Assembly: GCA_945877505.1 (NCBI GenBank)
Contig: CAMDWT010000006.1
Coordinates: 1-55,912 of the forward strand
Length of the DNA stretch: 55,912 nucleotides
Source: Crenothrix polyspora
Lineage (GTDB): Bacteria; Pseudomonadota; Gammaproteobacteria; Methylococcales; Methylomonadaceae
Direction: 5' to 3'
A program made the position numbers and the translations under genes. Below the pieces are notes generated by a model. It saw only the letters and a list, made by a program, of their open reading frames with translations. It ran no database searches and was not told the origin of the DNA. Shown here one piece after another: positions 8,225 to 16,309 of this stretch. Numbering within the stretch: the first letter of the stretch is position 1; each line of letters opens with the position of its first letter.

Positions 8225-8399
8225 ACATGTACAATAAATAGAAAATAATATGTCACATTTACATGTATAATTACACTTTAATGTTATGGTATTTGTTTGG
8301 TGCATGGTTTTAATTTTTAACGGTCTTTAAGCTTATAACTTATTCGTCAAGGTAAGTAGTTAAACAACAAGATTCCCATTAAATGTCTAGGAAATTCCT

Positions 8400-9305
8400 A
8401 TGAAAAAAATACTGATTACTGGCGGTACTGGTTTTTTAGGTAAAGCATTAACCCTGCGTTTACTCGCAGAGGGTTATGAGATTACTGTCTTAACGCGGAC
8501 GATTGAAGCGCTAGATACGCTGTTTGCGGGGGCTGTTAAAGGATTAAGTAGTTTGGCTGAGTTAACACCGGATGACACGTTTGATATTGTTATTAATCTT
8601 GCGGGTGCGCCTATATTTGATGCCCGTTGGAGTGAGGCCCGTCAACAGATTATTCGTGATAGTCGTATCAAATTAACGCGAGAATTGGTCGCTTGTATGG
8701 CGCAAATGACGCCTAAGCCAGCGTTATTGATTAGCGGTTCTGCTATTGGTTATTACGGCAATCAAGGTGATGAGGTGTTAGCCGAAGATTCAAGCGCAAA
8801 AGCTGATTTTTCTCAGCAACTTTGCGCGGATTGGGAAGCTGAGGCTAAAAAAGCGGAAGCATTTAATACCAGAGTCTGTGTTATACGAACAGGGTTGGTG
8901 TTAGGCGAGGGCGGCGGATTATTACAACGTATGCTCTTACCCTTTAAGCTTGGCTTGGGCGGTCGTTTAGGGTCGGGTCGACAGTGGATGTCTTGGGTTC
9001 ATCTTAATGACTGGCTTGCGATTGTGGTGAGAATGATAAATGACCCCTCTATGCACGGTGCTTATAACGCGACTAGCCCTTATCCTGTGACAAATCGTGA
9101 ATTTACAGAAACCTTAGCGCAGAGTTTACATCGGCCTGCTTTGCTGCCAGTGCCGGCTTGTTTATTAAAAATGTTATTGGGCGAAATGTCAGAGCTGGTG
9201 CTGGGCGGTCAACAGGTCTTTCCAGAACGTTTATTGCTTGGGGGGTATAAATTTCAATACGCTCAACTTTCAGACGCGTTACAGTCTATTTTAAAGCAGT
9301 CATGA
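8400..9305 (+). CDS. yfcH: NAD-dependent epimerase/dehydratase, YfcH (TIGR01777) family
   Basis: A 301-aa protein of the short-chain dehydrogenase superfamily. The Rossmann motif GGTGFLG is at residues 8-14, with VINLAGAPI, the catalytic-type GSAIGYYG and the family-specific tail (FPERLLLGGYKFQYAQLSDAL). Length equals the YfcH family (~297 aa), whose substrate is unknown. The start ATG 8400 follows AGGAAATT. Upstream lies the palindromic operator at 8201-8224. In other proteobacteria members of this family are often found in light- or stress-induced clusters with photolyase genes, but no such neighbour is present here. Confidence 0.88.
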   Translation: MKKILITGGTGFLGKALTLRLLAEGYEITVLTRTIEALDTLFAGAVKGLSSLAELTPDDTFDIVINLAGAPIFDARWSEARQQIIRDSRIKLTRELVACMAQMTPKPALLISGSAIGYYGNQGDEVLAEDSSAKADFSQQLCADWEAEAKKAEAFNTRVCVIRTGLVLGEGGGLLQRMLLPFKLGLGGRLGSGRQWMSWVHLNDWLAIVVRMINDPSMHGAYNATSPYPVTNREFTETLAQSLHRPALLPVPACLLKMLLGEMSELVLGGQQVFPERLLLGGYKFQYAQLSDALQSILKQS

Positions 9306-9546
9306 AGTGCGGAGATAAAAGCGACCTTAAATAAGCAAGTGAGTCAGAAAAAAGCAGTCACTAGCGCTATTTACGGTAGATAATGAAAGTAACATCCTTA
9401 AGAATGGTAGTATCATTGTATTTAGATTGTATATTGTCGGCGTAATATTTTACAATTCGACTATAGCATTCAAGATTCTGGAAGGTTTTGCACTCAGGCG
9501 TGCAATCATTTCATCATCATAAATATAATAATAACTGGAGGAAAGT

Positions 9547-10551
9547 ATGTTTAAGATTCGTACGCTAGTCACTGCGCTGGCATTGTTAAGTTCTATTTCA
9601 ATCGCTTCGGCTTGGGAAACCTTGCCTACTTCGGCGCCTGCGCCAGCCGATAACCCAACAACCGCAGAGAAAGTGGTCTTGGGGCAAATGCTTTATCATG
9701 ATCCTCGTTTGTCTTCTACGGGAACGGTTTCTTGTGCTTCTTGCCATAATACAATGTTGGGTGGCGAAGATAATAGACCTAATTCTATGGGCGTTAATGG
9801 TCAAACCGGTGGCCGAAGTGCCCCAACGGTGTGGAACGCTGCCTTTAATGACGTGCAATTCTGGGATGGCAGAGCGCCCACACTTGAAGCACAGGCCGCT
9901 GGCCCTGTTACTAACGCTATTGAAATGGGTATGAAAAGCTGGGATGACGTTGTTGCCCGCTTAAAATCAATTGAAGGCTATCAAGTTGCTTTTGAACAGG
10001 CGTTTGGTAAAGATTCAATTTCTAAAGATAATGCGACTAAGGCCATTGCGGCTTATGAAAGAACCTTGATTACGCCTAATAGTCCTTATGATCAATATGT
10101 GTCAGGTGATAAATCAGCACTAACGGCGCAACAAGTGCGTGGTATGAATAAAGCTCAAGAGTTGGGTTGTACGGGTTGTCATAGTGGTCCTGCTTTTAAT
10201 GGCCCTGGTATGTTCCATGCATTTCCAATTCATAGTAATCCAGTTTATGCCGCTAAATATCATTTTAAAAATGATAAAGGTTTAGCTGAAGTTACTAAAA
10301 AATCGGAAGATGAACATTTATGGAAAGTACCGACTTTACGTAACATTGCGTTAACGGCCCCTTATTTCCATAATGGCGCGGTTAAAACATTGGATGAAGC
10401 GGTTCTAGTGATGGCGAAAACACAACTAGATAAAGATTTGTCGCAAGATGATGTGGCGGATATCGTCGCCTTTTTAAACGGTTTGACCGGTGAGTTTCCT
10501 AAACAAAAAATGCCAGTCTTACCCGCAACACCTGGTAAAACGTTCAATTAA
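9547..10551 (+). CDS. ccpA: di-heme cytochrome c peroxidase (CcpA/MauG family)
   Basis: A 334-aa periplasmic protein with signal peptide (residues 1-22, ending SIASA). Two heme c sites are present: CASCH at 63-67 and CTGCH at 208-212. Other CCP landmarks are GGRSAPTVWNAAF, FWDGRAPTLEAQA and the C-terminal KVPTLRNIALTAPYFHNG. The enzyme reduces hydrogen peroxide with electrons from small cytochromes or cupredoxins. The start codon follows GGAGG with good spacing. It appears monocistronic: a 241-base upstream gap without a gene, and a strong hairpin downstream. Symbol given from family; some members of this length carry MauG-like functions instead. Confidence 0.92.
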   Translation: MFKIRTLVTALALLSSISIASAWETLPTSAPAPADNPTTAEKVVLGQMLYHDPRLSSTGTVSCASCHNTMLGGEDNRPNSMGVNGQTGGRSAPTVWNAAFNDVQFWDGRAPTLEAQAAGPVTNAIEMGMKSWDDVVARLKSIEGYQVAFEQAFGKDSISKDNATKAIAAYERTLITPNSPYDQYVSGDKSALTAQQVRGMNKAQELGCTGCHSGPAFNGPGMFHAFPIHSNPVYAAKYHFKNDKGLAEVTKKSEDEHLWKVPTLRNIALTAPYFHNGAVKTLDEAVLVMAKTQLDKDLSQDDVADIVAFLNGLTGEFPKQKMPVLPATPGKTFN

Positions 10552-10557
10552 GGACGA

Positions 10558-10586
10558 CATGGAGACGCGTGTCACGCGTCTCCATG
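10558..10586 (+). terminator. perfect 14-bp hairpin after ccpA
   Basis: Arms CATGGAGACGCGTG and CACGCGTCTCCATG flank a single T; in practice a small TGTCA-type loop forms. It starts seven bases after the peroxidase stop. There is no real T tract (CTTTCAT), so it may protect the mRNA 3' end rather than terminate on its own. Confidence 0.55.
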
Positions 10587-10702
10587 CTTTCATAGATATT
10601 CTGGATACGCTCTATCAAGGGTTTCCTATGACGCCCTCGTTAGCTTAGTCAGGCTGTTTGCTGACGCTTCAAGTGTATAAAAAATTATAACAAGAGATTG
10701 CT

Positions 10703-11032
10703 ATGGATCTAGAAAATAAGTTTACCGCACTACAACTCTCCATCATCAATAATCAAGCCGCCCTTTATGACTGCGCTTGTCCTGTTCATATCAGCATGCA
10801 AATTAGCAATTTGCGTAAATTATTCGACTATCAAAATACCTGCAGGGAGATGCCCTCTGAAAGTGCGGTACATCTTAAGGTGCATCAACGCATTGCTGAG
10901 GCAGCAAAGCAGGCGCATCAGCTTATGGAACAGTGTTTAGATGAGATTTTAGATTTGGAAGGCTGGGATAGGGATAAGTTAGAAATGCCGGTTGGTTTAA
11001 GGTCGCTCAGAGAAGAAAGTGGTAGCGATTAA
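10703..11032 (+). CDS. conserved-looking hypothetical protein, 109 aa
   Basis: A short acidic, mostly helical protein that I do not recognise. ATG 10703 is preceded by AAGAGA. Cysteines cluster near residues 24-26 (YDCACPVH), with others at 48 and about 83; no spacing suggests a defined metal site. No signal peptide or membrane segment. It stands alone between the peroxidase hairpin and the convergent gene at 11044, 11 bases from that gene's stop. Confidence 0.6.
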   Translation: MDLENKFTALQLSIINNQAALYDCACPVHISMQISNLRKLFDYQNTCREMPSESAVHLKVHQRIAEAAKQAHQLMEQCLDEILDLEGWDRDKLEMPVGLRSLREESGSD

Positions 11033-11043
11033 TTTTACGTTAT

Positions 11044-12312
11044 TTATTCTTTTTTATAGAGGGGCATGGCATTAATTCTGGCATCTATTTCAGCCGATAA
11101 TGCTTTATAAGCGGGGCTATCAATTGATTGGTAGCGCTGTTTAAATTCCTCTTCATTCATATGCTCTGGGAGATCCCTAGGGTCAGGCATAAAGTCACTA
11201 TAGTCCTTTATTTCAGACATTGTTTTTTGAATGTTACGGGCATTTTGTGGCGTTGAGGTGACCAGTTCACCAAAGCGGGCTCCTGCTTTGTCGGCCGCTA
11301 AATCAATAAAGCTGAAACCACTACCACTCTTAGCATCACTTAATTCTTTTTCTTCACCTACTACTTGGGCAATTTGTCCGTTTACAGACGTTGTTATGGC
11401 GGCTGAGCCAATAAAATGCTGTGCTAGATCAACGCGTTTGTAGAGAAAGGTCGGGTAGAGCTTAACGGCTGTTTTGTTAGTGGGGTAAAACGATAGAAAT
11501 TTTTTGTTTTCTTTTCGGTTAACATAATTATTAACCGCCATAATGGCTATTTTATTTTCTTCTATTGCCGTTTCAGTCGTTGAGTTTTGAAGTGCTAAGG
11601 CGAAAACAGGCTTTAATAATTCAGCGAGTGATAAGCGCCACGCAGGATCATGGTTGGCAATAATTTGGGCAATCAGTTGCTGATAAGCTTCAAGTTTTGG
11701 GTTGTTAACATCTTGGGTTAGAAATTTTTGTGCATGATGTAGAGATTCTTTGCTGGAATAGTAAGTGATAGATAATTTTTGTTGATCTATTTTAAGGACC
11801 TTGATGGGTTGGGTCGCTAAGATAAAATAATCATTAAGCGAGGTGTATTTAATGACTGTGTTAATGGCAAAGCTAGCCAGTTTTGAAGGGAGTAATAATT
11901 TACCCGCTTTGAATTTTGTAAGGGTAGGGAGTGCGCTAGTGTTATCAATGCCAAGTCTAAAACTAATGTTTAGATATTGCCCTAGACTATTTTTAGGCAA
12001 GGTCATGGTCACCATAAAGCGGATGACATTTTTTTTAAATTCAATTTTCGCCGCACTCTTGCTGTATCTATTTAATAAATAATTGGCGGCGAGATTGAGA
12101 TCTTGTTGGGTAAGCTCAATGGTCGCAATTTCATCAGGTTTGGTTTTTGCGCCTTCATGTAATATTTTTTTTGCTCTAGCGATATCTTCTTGCGTGACCG
12201 TCCATTCGAGTGGAATGTCCGGTTCACTGCTCACACCAAAGAAAACTAACATGATTGCGATCATGATCAGTAAGCTTAGAAGTGAGAAGAGAAGACTTAG
12301 CAGTATTTTCAT
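11044..12312 (-). CDS. membrane-anchored protein of unknown function
   Basis: A 422-aa protein with one N-terminal membrane anchor (residues 3-25, LLSLLFSLLSLLIMIAIMLVFF). The rest is hydrophilic and probably periplasmic, with a beta-rich middle (KKNVIRFMVTMTLPKNSLGQYL) and a helical, charged C-terminus. No family motif is recognised. It begins 12 bases after the ppx stop on the same strand, so the two form an operon. Possible roles in envelope assembly are conjecture. Confidence 0.6.
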   Translation of the reverse strand: MKILLSLLFSLLSLLIMIAIMLVFFGVSSEPDIPLEWTVTQEDIARAKKILHEGAKTKPDEIATIELTQQDLNLAANYLLNRYSKSAAKIEFKKNVIRFMVTMTLPKNSLGQYLNISFRLGIDNTSALPTLTKFKAGKLLLPSKLASFAINTVIKYTSLNDYFILATQPIKVLKIDQQKLSITYYSSKESLHHAQKFLTQDVNNPKLEAYQQLIAQIIANHDPAWRLSLAELLKPVFALALQNSTTETAIEENKIAIMAVNNYVNRKENKKFLSFYPTNKTAVKLYPTFLYKRVDLAQHFIGSAAITTSVNGQIAQVVGEEKELSDAKSGSGFSFIDLAADKAGARFGELVTSTPQNARNIQKTMSEIKDYSDFMPDPRDLPEHMNEEEFKQRYQSIDSPAYKALSAEIDARINAMPLYKKE

Positions 12313-12324
12313 ATCAATTATTGA

Positions 12325-13824
12325 TTACTCAAATTCAAGTTTTATGCCCGCCGATTTAAGGTAGTCGGCTTCTTGAGTGAGGTCTGCATGGGTCAGTGGC
12401 GCCTGCGTTAGCCAGCCATCAGGAAAGTGCATAACAATTTTTGATTTAATGATGCTGAGCGTAAAGTCAGGTAATTCATCATTATGACGGTTGCGGTGCA
12501 ATAAGACGGAAAGTCGTAACACGATACTTAAGTAAGGCGCATAGTCATGCCAAGGCGAAGGTAGGTCGTTGAATAGCGTTAAGGTGAATTTGCGTCTATG
12601 TGATCGTATGATCGAGGCCAGTAAAATCTGGTCTTGTTTAGAAAATCCCGCTAAATCAGCATGTTCTATGATGTACGCGCTGTGTTTATGATATTGGCTA
12701 TGCGCGATATCAATACCCGTCTCGTGTAAGTCGGCAGCCCAGTTTAAAAATTGAAGGGCGTTTTCGTTGCTCGCCCAATCGCAGGTGTCGAGTAATTTAC
12801 TAACGATCAAGGTGTTGGTTTTTTTAATTCGGGCGGCATGAACTTTATCAGTACGATATCTTTCAGCGACTAATAATACGGTCTCTGAGCGCATATCATA
12901 ATTGTAAATACGGCCTAATAAATCTTGTATAAGTCCTTCTCTTAGGGCGCCATCAGAGACGGTCATTTGTTCTATGCCTAGGCTTTTGAAGGTTGCATAA
13001 AGTATGGCAACACCGCCTGCAAAAACGGGGAGTCTTTCTGGATCAAGCTCTGGTAAATCAAGTTCACTAATATGGCTGCACTGAGTCAGGTAGGCGACGA
13101 GTTTTTGTAAACCTAACCAAGTGATACCGTTGTTACTCCAGTTTTTAGCGTGTAAAACTTTATCGATTGAACGCAAACTTCCGGAGGCGCCAATCGCTTC
13201 ATCCCAATTTTTCCGCTGAAATTTTCTTTGGAACGGCTCGAGCTTTTGCTCGGCAAATAAGGTCGCTTGATTAAAAGCATTTTTAGAGATAAAGCCATCT
13301 TTAAAGAACATATTGCTGACAGAGACGCAGCCCATGTGTAAGCTTTCTTTTTCTTTTGGTGTTTCGCCAGTGCCGATAATGTATTCGGTGCTGCCGCCAC
13401 CGATATCCATTACAAGCCGTAAGTTGGCATTGCTACTTAAGCTGTATGAAACACCTAGATAGATTAAGCGAGCTTCTTCTATCCCAGAAATGATGTGGAT
13501 AGGGTGCCCCAAAGCCTGTTCTGCTTTGATAAGAAATTGCCCCGCATTTTTAGCGGTTCGTAAGGTGTTAGTGCCTACAATACGAACACTACCCGGAGGG
13601 AAGTGGCTTATTCTTTGCCCCATTCGCTCTAAACAGGCCAGCGCTCTTTCTTGTGTGTTTTCATCTAAGATATTATTTTTGTCCAAGCCTGAGGCAAGTC
13701 TAACCATTTCTCTCAGTCTGTCGATGGTTTGAGGTGTGCCATCGTTAAGACTGCAAACGATCATGTGAAAACTATTAGAGCCGAGATCGACAGCGGCAAC
13801 CATTTCTGGCGGTTTGTTAGGCAC
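12325..13824 (-). CDS. ppx: exopolyphosphatase/guanosine pentaphosphate phosphohydrolase (Ppx/GppA)
   Basis: A 499-aa ASKHA-fold phosphatase. The phosphate-1 loop AAVDLGSNSFHMIV is at residues 10-23, and the second loop LVMDIGGGSTEYIIG is intact; GASGSLRSI and DGALREGLI are also family landmarks. The C-terminal HD-like region includes LHETGIDIAHSQYHKHSAYII. It hydrolyses inorganic polyphosphate or pppGpp; sequence alone does not separate the two. Translation starts at GTG 13824, with GGATAA upstream. It is the first gene of a two-gene unit with the membrane-anchored protein and is divergent from yadG. Confidence 0.92.
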   Translation of the reverse strand: MPNKPPEMVAAVDLGSNSFHMIVCSLNDGTPQTIDRLREMVRLASGLDKNNILDENTQERALACLERMGQRISHFPPGSVRIVGTNTLRTAKNAGQFLIKAEQALGHPIHIISGIEEARLIYLGVSYSLSSNANLRLVMDIGGGSTEYIIGTGETPKEKESLHMGCVSVSNMFFKDGFISKNAFNQATLFAEQKLEPFQRKFQRKNWDEAIGASGSLRSIDKVLHAKNWSNNGITWLGLQKLVAYLTQCSHISELDLPELDPERLPVFAGGVAILYATFKSLGIEQMTVSDGALREGLIQDLLGRIYNYDMRSETVLLVAERYRTDKVHAARIKKTNTLIVSKLLDTCDWASNENALQFLNWAADLHETGIDIAHSQYHKHSAYIIEHADLAGFSKQDQILLASIIRSHRRKFTLTLFNDLPSPWHDYAPYLSIVLRLSVLLHRNRHNDELPDFTLSIIKSKIVMHFPDGWLTQAPLTHADLTQEADYLKSAGIKLEFE

Positions 13825-13957
13825 GAGTTATCCAGTTTTGTCTGCTAAGCACATTAATATCTGTTAAAATTAAAAAAAGTTTTTTGTGATCTAGTCCTTG
13901 ATCATTACCTGTCTAATTTAACTTATTTAAGGTCTCCCGTTAAGTGTTAGTTTTAAT

Positions 13958-14887
13958 ATGAATGCATTATCTATTCGTAACCTTCGAAAAACGTACAATA
14001 ATGGTTTTGAAGCCTTAAAAGGGATTGACCTTACTGTTGAAGAGGGAGATTTTTTTGCTTTGTTAGGGCCAAATGGTGCGGGTAAGTCGACAGCTATTGG
14101 TATTATCAGTTCATTAGTCAATGAATCCAGTGGTTCAATAAGTATATTCGGCCATGATTTAAAAACGGATCGGTCAAAAGCCAAAAGTTGTTTGGGTATG
14201 GTGCCTCAAGAAATTAATTTTAACCAGTTTGATACGGTTAAAAGTATTGTCATTAATCAGGCCGGTTATTATGGCATGCCCCGTAAATTAGCCCTTGAAA
14301 GTGCTGAGCGCTGTCTTAAGCAAATGGATTTATGGGATAAGCGAGATACGGTTTCTAGACGCTTGTCAGGCGGTATGAAGCGTCGTGTGATGATTGCTCG
14401 CGCCATGGTGCATCAGCCAAAATTGCTGATCTTAGATGAGCCCACCGCTGGCGTTGATATTGAAATACGGCGATCTATGTGGAAAATGATGCAGGAGCTT
14501 AATGAGCAAGGCACGACGATCATTTTAACAACCCATTATCTGGAAGAGGCTGAAAGCCTATGCCGTAATATCGCCATTATTGATCAAGGCCGTATTGTTG
14601 AAAATTCTGATATGGCCAGTTTATTGTCCAGAATGCATATTGATCACTTTGTCTTTGATTTGGCCGAGCCATTGTCTATCGTGCCCGTTATTGAGGGTTA
14701 CCAAATTGAGCGCATTGCTGACAAAGTACTTAATGTCGGTGTACCTAAAGAAATGGGGCTTAATCAATTATTTAAGCAGTTAAGTGAGTTGAATATTAAA
14801 GTTATTAGTTTGAAAAATAAAAGTAATAGATTAGAACAGTTATTTATGGATTTAATTGATTCAAGTTCAAGCGTATACAAACCATGA
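13958..14887 (+). CDS. yadG: ABC-2 type exporter ATPase, YadG family
   Basis: A 309-aa ABC ATPase, very close in pattern to E. coli YadG (308 aa). Walker A GPNGAGKS is at residues 37-44, the signature LSGGMKRR follows, then Walker B LLILDEPTAGVDIE and the switch histidine in LTTHYLEEAE. The C-terminal ~90 residues (KNKSNRLEQLFMDLI) are the YadG tail. Its stop overlaps the permease start by four bases (ATGA), so they are coupled. Substrate unknown; the family includes drug, lipid and polysaccharide exporters. Confidence 0.93.
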   Translation: MNALSIRNLRKTYNNGFEALKGIDLTVEEGDFFALLGPNGAGKSTAIGIISSLVNESSGSISIFGHDLKTDRSKAKSCLGMVPQEINFNQFDTVKSIVINQAGYYGMPRKLALESAERCLKQMDLWDKRDTVSRRLSGGMKRRVMIARAMVHQPKLLILDEPTAGVDIEIRRSMWKMMQELNEQGTTIILTTHYLEEAESLCRNIAIIDQGRIVENSDMASLLSRMHIDHFVFDLAEPLSIVPVIEGYQIERIADKVLNVGVPKEMGLNQLFKQLSELNIKVISLKNKSNRLEQLFMDLIDSSSSVYKP

Positions 14888-15648
14888 AAAATTCGATTGC
14901 CTTAAAAACTATTGTGACTAAAGAAATTTTTCGTTTTATACGCATCTGGCCACAAACTTTATTACCACCCGCCATTACAACGGCCTTATATTTTTTGATT
15001 TTTGGTAAACTGATAGGCGCTCGAATTGGCGATGTTAATGGCTCAAGTTACATGGATTATATCGTCCCCGGTATTATCTTAATGTCCGTTATTAGCCAAT
15101 CTTATGCCAATGTTGTCTCGTCCTTTTATTCAACAAAATTTCAACGGAATATTGAAGAACTACTCGTGGCGCCAGTGCCTAACTGGGTAATTTTGGCGGG
15201 ATATGTGAGTGGGGGGGTTATTCGGGGCTTATTGGTGGGCATGGTGGTCACCTTAATCTCGCTTATTTTTGCAGATATTGTCGTCAATAATGTATTAATA
15301 ACCTTATCGATGGCACTTTTGACTGCCACCTTGTTTGCATTGGCGGGCTTTATTAATGCAATACTTGCGGAAAGCTTTGATGATATTTCTATTATCCCTA
15401 ATTTTGTGTTGACGCCCCTCAGCTATTTAGGCGGTGTTTTCTATTCAGTTGGGATGTTGCCGGCAATTTGGCAAACGATCTCTAAAGCTAATCCTATTTT
15501 GTATATGATTAACGCCTTTCGGTACGGTTTGATCGGTATTAGCGATGTTAATATTGAATTAGCCTATTTAATTACCGTTGGCGCTATTCTATGTTTAACA
15601 TTTATGAATCTACTTTTATTACATAAAGGCATAGGCATTAAAAACTAG
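14884..15648 (+). CDS. yadH: ABC-2 type exporter permease, YadH family
   Basis: A 254-aa inner-membrane protein with about six hydrophobic segments and the ABC-2 permease pattern: cytoplasmic N-terminus, a long external loop containing GSSYMDYIVPGIILMSV, and the conserved motif NPILYMINAFRYGLIG near residue 210. E. coli YadH has 256 residues. It forms the membrane half of the exporter with YadG, and the four-base overlap supports one-to-one expression. It is followed by a 100-base gap before slyD. Confidence 0.92.
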   Translation: MKNSIALKTIVTKEIFRFIRIWPQTLLPPAITTALYFLIFGKLIGARIGDVNGSSYMDYIVPGIILMSVISQSYANVVSSFYSTKFQRNIEELLVAPVPNWVILAGYVSGGVIRGLLVGMVVTLISLIFADIVVNNVLITLSMALLTATLFALAGFINAILAESFDDISIIPNFVLTPLSYLGGVFYSVGMLPAIWQTISKANPILYMINAFRYGLIGISDVNIELAYLITVGAILCLTFMNLLLLHKGIGIKN

Positions 15649-15748
15649 CCGGCTTATGGAGTTGAGTGAGACTTATAATTTTCCAGACAAATGCGATGCA
15701 AATCGTTATCATGACTCGTTTTTTTTTAATTATCAATAAGGTTTAATC

Positions 15749-16228
15749 ATGCAAGTTGCTGACAATATGGCTGTTTCTATCCACTACACATTAACGAATG
15801 ATGAGGGCGAAGTGCTTGATAGTTCAATCGATGATGAGGCTTTAGTTTATCTACAAGGGAGTGGGAATATTATTTCTGGTCTTGAAAATGCGTTGATTGG
15901 CAAAGTTGTAGGTGATAAGTTTAAAGTTCGTTTAGATCCTGAAGATGCTTACGGCGAACTAATGGATGATATGATTGAAGTGATTTCACGGGAGATGTTT
16001 GAAGGGATTGATAATGTTGAAGTGGGTATGCAATTTCATGCGGATGTGAGTTCAGGAACGGGCGTTGTTACTGTTGTGAGTATCGATGGCGATAATATTA
16101 CTATTGACGGAAATCACCCGCTAGCTGGACAGGCCTTAACGTTTGATGTTGAAGTTATTGATGTTCGTGCGGCAACTGAAGAAGAAGCGTCTCATGGCCA
16201 TATTCATGGTGAGAATTGCCATCATTAA
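15749..16228 (+). CDS. slyD: FKBP-type peptidyl-prolyl isomerase, SlyD-like
   Basis: A 159-aa cytoplasmic FKBP. The prolyl isomerase half sites (VSIHYTLTNDEGEVLDSS and DAYGELMDDMIEV) flank an IF insert domain that binds unfolded chains (FHADVSSGTGVVTVVSIDGDNITIDGNHPLAGQ). The C-terminal metal-binding tail is short, with only HGHIHGENCHH, compared with the His/Cys-rich ~50-residue tail of E. coli SlyD. It may therefore still bind nickel or zinc weakly. ATG 15749 is preceded by AAGG. A strong bidirectional hairpin follows. Confidence 0.92.
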   Translation: MQVADNMAVSIHYTLTNDEGEVLDSSIDDEALVYLQGSGNIISGLENALIGKVVGDKFKVRLDPEDAYGELMDDMIEVISREMFEGIDNVEVGMQFHADVSSGTGVVTVVSIDGDNITIDGNHPLAGQALTFDVEVIDVRAATEEEASHGHIHGENCHH

Positions 16229-16246
16229 GCGGTACCCGTTTTGATA

Positions 16247-16278
16247 GTGAGTGCCACTTTTAAGAAAGTGGCACTCAC
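16247..16278. terminator. strong bidirectional hairpin between slyD and the kinase gene
   Basis: Arms GTGAGTGCCACTTT and AAAGTGGCACTCAC pair perfectly over 14 bases around a TAAG loop. It lies between the convergent slyD and the 719-aa gene. No long T run follows on either strand, but the stem alone is strong enough to separate the transcripts. Confidence 0.7.
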
Positions 16279-16309
16279 AGTTTGAAGCCTTGGATTTTAA
16301 GTTAAATGA

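Larger units (their letters stand above)
8022..8399. other. 378-base divergent intergenic region
   Basis: The region holds no gene. It contains the minus-strand terminator-like hairpin at 8036-8070, the palindrome at 8201-8224 with its paired -35 boxes, and two ACATGTA-type repeats downstream of the palindrome (around 8226-8232 and 8262-8268). It separates a minus-strand membrane protein gene from the plus-strand epimerase gene. Confidence 0.7.

Noticed and set aside
9480-9540. Sigma-54 promoter before the peroxidase gene (CTGGAAGGTTTTGCAC)
   Set aside because: The spacing between the GG and GC dinucleotides is 8, not the required 10 bases.
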